A DNA stretch of 64,000 nt from Candidatus Latescibacterota bacterium (lineage in GTDB: Bacteria > JAAXHH01). The position numbers and the translations under genes were made by a program. Of this stretch, positions 1 through 6,682 are shown piece by piece (positions within the stretch are counted from its first letter, which is position 1; each line of letters opens with the position of its first letter). Location: NCBI GenBank assembly GCA_022821085.1, contig JAJEEG010000006.1, positions 1,881,330-1,945,329 of the forward strand, written 5' to 3'. The notes beneath the pieces are model-generated. The model was not told the DNA's origin. It searched no databases and saw nothing but the letters and a program-made list of their open reading frames with translations.

Positions 1-177
1 GTGGATGTCAAATACACGACATCGCCCCGCGTCAGCAAAGCATTCAGAACCGCCATGGCCGATCTTGGGATTTCACGGGGATACATCGTGACTGCGGGAG
101 AAGCCTCATTTCCGCTCGACGGAAGCATTGAGGCGGTTCCCCTGCATCTCATCGCGGATCATATTGGATCGTGGTGA
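1..177 (+). CDS. C-terminal end of a DUF4143-type AAA ATPase (partial)
   Basis: The reading frame is open from base 1 and stops with TGA at 175-177, giving 58 residues of a protein whose start lies outside the window. It reads VDVKYTTSPRVSKAFRTAM and continues with an I-x-R-G-Y-I-V-T-A-G-E segment and an E-A-V-P-L ending. This is the usual C-terminal signature of the AAA+ ATP-binding proteins with a DUF4143 (PD-(D/E)xK-like) C-terminal domain, in which the V-K tract lies in the nuclease-like core. The function of that family is unknown. The call rests on the C-terminal pattern only, because the ATPase domain is not in view. Confidence 0.6.
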   Translation: MDVKYTTSPRVSKAFRTAMADLGISRGYIVTAGEASFPLDGSIEAVPLHLIADHIGSW

Positions 178-340
178 ACAAACCGGACGACCAACTCGGT
201 TTTCGTCTCTTCACCAAGCGCCAGCACGAACATGCCCGCCGCGGGAAGACGCGGAAGGCATGGAAGGAACCATATGAAACAAGAGATTACCTTCTGAACG
301 TTTGCTCGTCAACGCAATGGCGTTTATATTGTCCGCGCAA

Positions 341-1507
341 ATGGACATGTCACTCAAATACGGAATCAATCCCCATCAACATCCCGCCAGGGTGACCCTG
401 CCGCCCGAATCGCCGCTGCGCGTCCTGAACGGAACACCGGGCTACGTCAATATCATCGACGCCATGGGCGCATGGCAGTTGGCACGGGAATTGAAACAGG
501 CTACCGGGGCAGCCGGAGCGGCGTCCTTCAAGCACGCCAGTCCGGCCGGAGCGGCGATCGCCGCCGACCTCGGTGAAACATACCTGGCCTCGCAGTTCCT
601 GGCCGCGAAGTCGTACTCACCCGGCGCTGCCGCCTACATTCGTGCCCGCGGTGGCGACCGCATGTGCTCCTTCGGGGACGCGGCGGCCGTGAGCGAGGTG
701 GTGGACCGGTCCCTGGCCAACGTGCTCAGGCGGGAAGTGTCGGACCTGATCATCGCGCCGGGTTACGAACCTGACGCGCTGGATATCCTCAAAGCGAAGA
801 AGGGCGGCGGGTACCTCGTCCTGGAGATCGATCCGGACTTCGAACCGCCCGAGGTCGAGCAGAGAACAATGTTCGGCCTTCAGCTGGAACAACCCCGCAA
901 CGACGCTGCCATCACGCGGCAGACCTTTTCCAACATCGTCACGGACAAACGGGACGTACCGGATTCCGCGCTCGACACCCTCGTCGTGGCGACGATCGCC
1001 CTCAAGTACACCCAGTCCAATTCCGTCTGCGTGGCTTTTGACGGCCAGGTGATCGGCATGGGCGCCGGCCAGCAGTCCCGCATCCACTGCACCCGGCTGG
1101 CCTGCGACAAGGCCGACAAGTGGTTGCTGCAACAGCATCCCCGGACGCTCGACCTCCCGTTCCGCGAAGGGCTCAAGCGCACCGAGAAGACCAACATCGT
1201 CGACCAGTACTTCCTGTGGGATCAGCTCTCCAACACGGAAGAGGCCCGCATGCTGGGCGACCTCGAAGGACGCCCCGCATCGATCTCGCCGGAAGAACGG
1301 CGGGATTATATCGCCCGATTCGACGGGATCTGCCTTACTTCGGACGCCTACATCCCCTTCCGCGACAATATCGACCGGGCCGCCCGAAGCAACGTACGGT
1401 ACCTGGCACAGACGGGCGGGTCAACGGCGGACAAAGGCGTAACGGAAGCGGCCGACGAATACGGCATGGTCATGGCCCATACCGGCATTCGGTTGTTTCT
1501 ACACTAG
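341..1507 (+). CDS. Stand-alone AICAR formyltransferase (PurH C-terminal domain type)
   Basis: Predicted to transfer a formyl group from 10-formyl-THF to AICAR to give FAICAR, the penultimate step of purine synthesis, in the cytosol. The 388-residue protein starts with LKYGINPHQHPARV, the conserved start of the transformylase domain, and carries the catalytic K-H motif in SFKHASPAG (about residues 62-70), then Q-S-N-S-V and GMGAGQQSR, which line the folate/AICAR site. The IMP cyclohydrolase domain of bifunctional PurH (about 500 aa) is absent, as in other stand-alone versions, so another enzyme must close the ring. In-frame TTG (302) and ATG (317) codons lie upstream. I prefer ATG 341 or 347 because the conserved region begins right there, but no strong ribosome site decides it. 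It converges on the next gene with a 21-bp gap. Confidence 0.88.
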   Translation: MDMSLKYGINPHQHPARVTLPPESPLRVLNGTPGYVNIIDAMGAWQLARELKQATGAAGAASFKHASPAGAAIAADLGETYLASQFLAAKSYSPGAAAYIRARGGDRMCSFGDAAAVSEVVDRSLANVLRREVSDLIIAPGYEPDALDILKAKKGGGYLVLEIDPDFEPPEVEQRTMFGLQLEQPRNDAAITRQTFSNIVTDKRDVPDSALDTLVVATIALKYTQSNSVCVAFDGQVIGMGAGQQSRIHCTRLACDKADKWLLQQHPRTLDLPFREGLKRTEKTNIVDQYFLWDQLSNTEEARMLGDLEGRPASISPEERRDYIARFDGICLTSDAYIPFRDNIDRAARSNVRYLAQTGGSTADKGVTEAADEYGMVMAHTGIRLFLH

Positions 1508-1528
1508 CATGGTCGCCGATCGTTCCCG

Positions 1529-2254
1529 CTACACGGTTTCCGCGATTATCGCTTTCATCCGTTCCGGGTAGTTTGTCAGGATTCCGTCCACGCCCATCCC
1601 GATGTATGTCCGCATGTCTTCGGGAGTATCCGCGTAGAATACATGAACACCCAGTCCGGATCCGTGCGCCAGCTGAACAAAATCCGGCGTGGTCATGTCC
1701 CGTCCGGGCTGCGTCGTCCGAAGCCCCAATTCCTCTGATGACCGAATGTAATCCTCGGGGGAGCGGTTGTTCGGAAAGATCCGGCAAGCTATTCCAGGGT
1801 CGATCTCGGCGAATATCCCCACGCTGTCATCGTTGCAGGCCAGAATGGAATCGTCGATCATGCGGAACGCGCGCAGCGCTTTCACCACCTTGCGTTCATA
1901 TTCGCCATCGGGGTTTCCACCCTCTTTGAGGTGTACATTGAGCCTCACTTTACCCCGAACGAGATCCAGCGCTTCCTCCCAGGTCGGCACGCGTTCACCC
2001 CGAAACCTTTCGCCAAACACCCTTCCGGCGTCGAGCGCCTTGATCTCGTCGAACGTGAGCTCGCCAATCGCGCCCGTACCGTCGGTTGTTCGGTCTACGG
2101 TGGCATCGTGCATTACGACGAGATGCCCGTCCCTGGTAGAACGAAGATCGAGCTCAATCTCATCCACGCCGATATCCAGCGCCATCTGAAACGCGCGTAA
2201 CGTGTTTTCGGGGTTGTTTCCCGATGCGCCACGATGGGCGACAATGGCAACCAT
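1529..2254 (-). CDS. Glycerophosphodiester phosphodiesterase family protein
   Basis: A 241-residue GDPD-fold hydrolase expected to cleave glycerophosphodiesters to glycerol 3-phosphate and an alcohol. The family signature is complete: AHRGASGNNPENT at the N-terminus (catalytic His and metal Glu), then EIELDLRSTRDGHLVVMHD with the second metal ligands and catalytic His, and a C-terminal GVDGILTNYPERM strand that closes the TIM barrel. There is no signal peptide, so it is probably cytosolic like UgpQ. AAGGAAAACCAC precedes the ATG at 2254. It is transcribed divergently from the sulfatase across a 124-bp gap that must hold both promoters. The substrate cannot be told from sequence. Confidence 0.9.
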   Translation of the reverse strand: MVAIVAHRGASGNNPENTLRAFQMALDIGVDEIELDLRSTRDGHLVVMHDATVDRTTDGTGAIGELTFDEIKALDAGRVFGERFRGERVPTWEEALDLVRGKVRLNVHLKEGGNPDGEYERKVVKALRAFRMIDDSILACNDDSVGIFAEIDPGIACRIFPNNRSPEDYIRSSEELGLRTTQPGRDMTTPDFVQLAHGSGLGVHVFYADTPEDMRTYIGMGVDGILTNYPERMKAIIAETV

Positions 2255-2378
2255 GTGGTTTTCCTTAACCTATTGACGCAGGTGTTGTTAAATAGTAATG
2301 ATCAGGGAGCCCCGGTACATTAGTGATCAAATGCGTTTTTTCGCAACGTTTTCGTAACCCTGAGGAGTAGAATACAGG

Positions 2379-4133
2379 ATGACTACCCAAAGACCCAATG
2401 TCATCCTGGTCATCACGGACGACCAGGGCTACGGCGACCTGGGATGCACCGGACACCCGTGGCTGAAGACGCCCCGTATCGACGCCTTCCACGACGGCGC
2501 GGTCCGTCTCACCGACTTCCACGTGTCGCCCCTGTGCACTCCGACGCGCGGCGCCTTGATGACTGGCCGGCGTCCCGTGCGCAACGGCGCATGGGCGACC
2601 TGCTGGGGCCGGTCCATCCTGCGTAAGTCGGAGACGACGATGGCGGACGTATTCGGCGCGGCCGGCTACCGCTCCGCCATGTTCGGCAAGTGGCACCTGG
2701 GCGACAACTATCCCTATCGTCCCCAGGACCGGGGATTCCAGCACGTGGTGGCCCACAAGGGCGGTGGCGTGGGGCAGACCCCGGATTTCTGGGGAAACAA
2801 CTACTTCGACGACACCTATTTCCACAACGGTGCGCCCGTGGAGCACGCGGGCTACTGCACGGACGTCTGGTTCGACGAGGCGATCCGGTTTATCGAGGGG
2901 TGCGCGGACCGGCAGGCCGGAACGGACACCCCCTTCTTCGTCTATCTCGCCACCAACGCCCCGCACTCCCCCTATCTCGTCTCCGAGGAATACGCCCGGC
3001 CCTACCGCGGCAACCCCGACGTTCCTGAGCCCGAATTCTGCGGCATGATCGCGAACATCGACGAGAACTTCGGCCGCCTGCGAAGGACGCTTGCCGAACG
3101 GGACCTGGAAGAAAACACGATCCTGGTCTTCATGACCGACAACGGGAGTTCGGGGGGCAGCGAACTCGATGAGAACCAGTACGCGGTACGGGGTTACAAC
3201 GCGGGAATGCGGGGGAAGAAGGGATCCTATTACGACGGCGGTCACCGCGTTCCCTTCTTCCTCCGGTGGCCCGGCGGCGGTCTCGAGGGGGGACGGAACA
3301 TCGACGAAATGAGTCTCCATATCGACGTGCTGCCGACCTTCATCGACCTTTGCGGTCTCGATGCGCCGGACGTGGATTTCGATGGCCGGAGCATTGCACC
3401 GCTGCTGCATGGCGACCAGGTCGGCTTGCCCGGCGACAGGGTCCACTTCCTTCAGTATCGCCAGGATACCCTGCCGCCGGAGAAATGGACCAATGCCGTG
3501 ATGACGTGCCGCTGGCGGCTGGTGCGCGGCCAGGAACTGTACGACATCAAGTCCGATCCGGGACAGCGCAACGACGTGGCCGCCGACCATCCGGGCGAAG
3601 TGGAGCGGCTGCGCGGCGCCCATGACGCCTGGTGGGACGAGATCTCTCCCGTACTCGAAGCGTACTGTCCCATCACGCTCGGCGATCCCGCCGAGAATCC
3701 CGCGCGCCTTTGCGCCATGGACGTGCTCGGCGACGTGGCCTGGCACCAGACCCACATCACCCAGGCCAAGCGAAGTACCGGGACCTGGGCCGTCGAGATC
3801 GCGCGGCCGGGCCGCTACCGGTTCTCCCTGCGCCGCTGGCCCGCCGAGCGCGACCTGGCCATTGACGGAACGATCCCGCCCGAGGAGGCGGGGACCCTCA
3901 TCTATGCCTCGGTGGATGCCCGTTCCGAGGCGATCCGGGCCGTCGAAGCGCGCCTGTCGCTTTTCGACGAGGAACGGAGCGTACCCCTTGAGTCCGGCGA
4001 TAAAACCGCCGAGTTCACCCTCGAGATCCAGAGCACGGGAACGACGTTCCTGCATGCTTCTTTCATCGATGAGGAAGGCGAAATACAGGGGGCGTACTAC
4101 GTGGACGTGGAGCGGCTGGATGAGGCGGAATGA
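2379..4133 (+). CDS. Sulfatase (arylsulfatase family, formylglycine type)
   Basis: A 584-residue sulfatase of the alkaline phosphatase superfamily, hydrolysing an unidentified sulfate ester. Residues 6-20 give the metal-binding NVILVITDDQGYGD strand. C53 in the CTPTR motif is the residue oxidised to formylglycine by a maturase that is not in this window. MTDNG (about residue 250) supplies the second Asp/Asn metal ligands, followed by a GxKGSYYDGGHRVP tract. The C-terminal 150 residues resemble the accessory beta domain of arylsulfatases. The start is supported by GAGGAGTAG upstream of ATG 2379. No signal peptide is visible: the conserved sulfatase strand starts at residue 6. This is unusual, since most such enzymes are exported. 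It converges on the aldolase gene with 3 bp between stops. Confidence 0.93.
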   Translation: MTTQRPNVILVITDDQGYGDLGCTGHPWLKTPRIDAFHDGAVRLTDFHVSPLCTPTRGALMTGRRPVRNGAWATCWGRSILRKSETTMADVFGAAGYRSAMFGKWHLGDNYPYRPQDRGFQHVVAHKGGGVGQTPDFWGNNYFDDTYFHNGAPVEHAGYCTDVWFDEAIRFIEGCADRQAGTDTPFFVYLATNAPHSPYLVSEEYARPYRGNPDVPEPEFCGMIANIDENFGRLRRTLAERDLEENTILVFMTDNGSSGGSELDENQYAVRGYNAGMRGKKGSYYDGGHRVPFFLRWPGGGLEGGRNIDEMSLHIDVLPTFIDLCGLDAPDVDFDGRSIAPLLHGDQVGLPGDRVHFLQYRQDTLPPEKWTNAVMTCRWRLVRGQELYDIKSDPGQRNDVAADHPGEVERLRGAHDAWWDEISPVLEAYCPITLGDPAENPARLCAMDVLGDVAWHQTHITQAKRSTGTWAVEIARPGRYRFSLRRWPAERDLAIDGTIPPEEAGTLIYASVDARSEAIRAVEARLSLFDEERSVPLESGDKTAEFTLEIQSTGTTFLHASFIDEEGEIQGAYYVDVERLDEAE

Positions 4134-4136
4134 TGA

Positions 4137-5075
4137 TCAGGCCGGTACAGTCCGGCTGATTCCCAGGGCTACTCCGAAACGTTCGACCGATGTCTGCAGT
4201 CCATCGATCAGTCCCTCGTCGAAGGCGGTCAGCCTGGCGTCTGTTGAACGGCAGCGCGTCGTGATGGGCAGTCCGATGCGCTGAAGGTACCTTTTGCAGG
4301 TTACGAGGTACTTGTTGTTGACGACCGGCGCCAGGGACGTCATCATCCGCTGCACCTCCTCCGCTGCTTCCGGCTGGTCGTCATACTCGGAACACAACCA
4401 GGCAAACAGCTCCGGGAATACATTGCCGGCAACGGGAGATATCCCGGCGGCTCCGTAGCGAAGCCCCGCGAGACCCGTCTCGAAGTGGGCGTTGTAGACG
4501 CCCAGCGGGGTGTTGCGCACGGCGTCGATCTTCAGTTGGAGCAGATCGATGTCGCAGACGGTATCCTTGTGGTAGAGGAACCTGCCGGTAGCGCCGAGAT
4601 GACCGAAGAGTTCGGGCGATAGTTTCCGGTGATAGGGCGTAGGGCATTCGTAGAGACCCAGGGGAACGGGATCCGTCAACGCGAGCAGTCGCTCCATGTT
4701 CTGCTTCAGCACTTCCTCGTCCTCGCCACTTTCAGCCATCAGGCAAACGATGACGACCACCGCGTCCACTCCCATATCGGCCATTTGCCTGACAAACCCG
4801 GCCTGATCCTCTATGGGGCCACCGAAGGTCCCGGTGGCGACTACGGGCACGCTTCCGCCGGCCCGGCTAACGACGCGTCGCACTAAGGCCAGGCGCTCTA
4901 CGTCATCCAGGTGAAACATCTCACTGGAACCGCAGCAGGCGAAGAGACCCGCCGACCCCCTTTCGATGTACCAGTCGGTCAGGGCGTCTACCCCGGGCCA
5001 GTCGATGGATCCGTCCTCGTGAAAGGCGTTGAGCATCACCGGCCAGAGGCCGTGGGCCAGCGTTCGAGTTGACAT
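4137..5075 (-). CDS. DapA-family aldolase/dehydratase, probably 5-dehydro-4-deoxyglucarate dehydratase-like
   Basis: A 312-residue class I aldolase of the dihydrodipicolinate synthase family. The Schiff-base lysine is K170 in FLYHKDT and the proton-relay tyrosine is Y142 in GLYECPTP; G-S-S-E (about 49-52) replaces the G-T-T-G/E pyruvate-binding loop. The length and the Y-H-K-D motif fit 5-dehydro-4-deoxyglucarate dehydratase (KdgD) or a related sugar-acid lyase better than lysine biosynthesis. An upstream in-frame start at 5168 would add 31 residues with no family resemblance. ATG 5075 is chosen because AGGATGCGACGCC lies just before it and the homologous region begins there. The exact substrate is not determined; sugar-acid breakdown would fit the later fusion kinase and mannonate dehydratase. 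Confidence 0.82.
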   Translation of the reverse strand: MSTRTLAHGLWPVMLNAFHEDGSIDWPGVDALTDWYIERGSAGLFACCGSSEMFHLDDVERLALVRRVVSRAGGSVPVVATGTFGGPIEDQAGFVRQMADMGVDAVVVIVCLMAESGEDEEVLKQNMERLLALTDPVPLGLYECPTPYHRKLSPELFGHLGATGRFLYHKDTVCDIDLLQLKIDAVRNTPLGVYNAHFETGLAGLRYGAAGISPVAGNVFPELFAWLCSEYDDQPEAAEEVQRMMTSLAPVVNNKYLVTCKRYLQRIGLPITTRCRSTDARLTAFDEGLIDGLQTSVERFGVALGISRTVPA

Positions 5076-5370
5076 GGCGTCGCATCCTATGGAGTCAGGG
5101 CATGATAAGATGGGCTGACGCATGTTCCAGGTCGAGGGATCATAGCCCCGCATCCTCACCGGTGTCAAGGATATCCGGGTCGATTCCGAATCGTAACGGC
5201 CGGAGGCTCAAGCGTCGGCATGGACTGTCACGGTGCACTGCGTAGTCCTTTACACCCAACGTCACTCCGGATATATTTTCGAGTAGTAATCCCGGTCTCG
5301 CATAAGGCGATCCCAGCCCCTTTCACACGGTCCGGTCCGGCTCGTCCCAGCTTAACCCCAAAGGCAAACC

Positions 5371-6672
5371 ATGTCCGTTCTCGGCCTCACCTGTACTCGC
5401 TGCAACGCCCAGTATCCCCTGGAACCCATGTTCTTCGGCTGTCCCGCCTGCGCGGACGAGCCAGGGGGCGGCGCGGACGAGGCAGTGGGCGGCGCGGACG
5501 AGCCAGGGGGCGGCGCGGCGGCGTTGACCGTGGCATACGACTACCCTGCGATCGCGTCCGAACTGAACGTGGAGGAATGGGGCCGGTCCGGCCACGGTAT
5601 CTGGCGATTCGACGCCTTGCTGCCGCTGCGGGATCCGGCGGCGCAGATCTCCCTGGGCGAGGGGAACACGGCCCTCGTGCGGCCCCGTGCGTTGTGCGAG
5701 GCTACCGGTTTATCGAACCTGTACATCAAGAACGAGACGACCAATCCCACATGGGCCTTCAAGGACCGGTTCCACGCGTCTTCGGTTTCCATGGCGAGAT
5801 CCCTGGGCTACAGCCGGGTCACGGCCAGCACCACGGGTAATCACGGCGCTTCGGCCGCGGCCTATTGCGCCGCTGCGAAGATGGACTCCTGTATCATCCT
5901 CTGCCATCCCGAATCTTCCATGCTGCAGCGGGACATGATCGCCCTGTACGGCGGCCACGCTTTCGTGCTGGAAGACCGCTTTCAGTACCTGGACACGTTG
6001 ATCCGGGACCACGGCTATTACCCTTCGACCACCATGACGCCCATGCCCACGGGCACGCCCTTCGGCATCGAGGGCTACAAGACCATCGCCTTCGAGATCT
6101 TCGTGCAACTCGGCGGCCGGATCCCCGATCGGATGTTCTGCCCCATCGCCGCGGGCGACGCCCTGTTCGGTCCGTGGAAGGGATTCAACGAGATGCACAC
6201 GCTGGATCTCGTTGATCGGAACCCGGTCATGCATGGCGTACAGCCGGCCGGATGCAACCCTTACGTGCAGTCGTTCCAACAGGGACGCGGCGACGTGGTC
6301 GTCCATCCCGATCCGAGTTCCATCGCCCTGTCCATCCGTGACGACACCGGGGGTCCCGCGGCGTTGCAGGCGATCTACGATTCCGGCGGCGATGCCGCCG
6401 ACGTCACCGAGGACGAGATCATCGAGGCGGTGCGCCTGCTCGCGCGGAGCGGCTACCTGGTCGAGCCGTCATCGGCGGCGTCCGTTGCCGGGGCGATCAA
6501 GGCTGCCAGGGCAGGTCGGCTCGCATCTGATGAAACCGTCGTGTGCCTGGTCACCGGATCGGGCGCAAAGTGGCCGGAAGTCATGGCTGAGCTGGCAGAC
6601 CGCGACGCGCCGGTCGAGCCCACCTGGGTAGAGATCATGGCGCGGGCCGGCCTCGACGGGGATACGACCTGA
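5371..6672 (+). CDS. Threonine synthase-like PLP-dependent enzyme with N-terminal zinc ribbon
   Basis: A 433-residue fold-type II PLP enzyme. The N-terminus has a small zinc-ribbon-like motif, CTRC then CPAC (residues about 8-27), followed by an in-frame tandem repeat. The catalytic core starts at SLGEGNTALVRP, with the PLP lysine K131 in AFKDRF, the phosphate-binding loop STTGNHGAS, and the C-terminal EPSSAAS segment. Threonine synthase makes threonine from O-phosphohomoserine, but relatives of this type include cysteate synthase, diaminopropionate ammonia-lyase and threonine/threonate-related enzymes. It stands 10 bp upstream of the DUF1537-PdxA fusion, which hints at a catabolic role. The reaction is left open. 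Confidence 0.78.
   Translation: MSVLGLTCTRCNAQYPLEPMFFGCPACADEPGGGADEAVGGADEPGGGAAALTVAYDYPAIASELNVEEWGRSGHGIWRFDALLPLRDPAAQISLGEGNTALVRPRALCEATGLSNLYIKNETTNPTWAFKDRFHASSVSMARSLGYSRVTASTTGNHGASAAAYCAAAKMDSCIILCHPESSMLQRDMIALYGGHAFVLEDRFQYLDTLIRDHGYYPSTTMTPMPTGTPFGIEGYKTIAFEIFVQLGGRIPDRMFCPIAAGDALFGPWKGFNEMHTLDLVDRNPVMHGVQPAGCNPYVQSFQQGRGDVVVHPDPSSIALSIRDDTGGPAALQAIYDSGGDAADVTEDEIIEAVRLLARSGYLVEPSSAASVAGAIKAARAGRLASDETVVCLVTGSGAKWPEVMAELADRDAPVEPTWVEIMARAGLDGDTT
5452..5514 (+). repeat. In-frame minisatellite, 21-bp unit x3, inside the threonine synthase-like gene
   Basis: Three near-identical 21-bp units start at 5452, 5473 and 5494 and encode A-D-E-P-G-G-G-like heptapeptides between the zinc ribbon and the catalytic core. 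The unit length keeps the frame. Family members normally have a short linker here, so this is an expansion rather than a domain. Confidence 0.85.
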
Positions 6673-6682
6673 AGGTACCTTG

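Noticed and set aside
171-395. 74-codon frame overlapping the DUF4143-type tail and the AICAR formyltransferase start
   Set aside because: No family resemblance, Trp/Arg/Cys-rich composition, and it overlaps both neighbouring genes.
2265-4055. 596-codon minus-strand frame antisense to the sulfatase
   Set aside because: Shadow of a GC-rich gene; His/Arg/Val-rich composition and no motifs, while the sense frame has all sulfatase residues.
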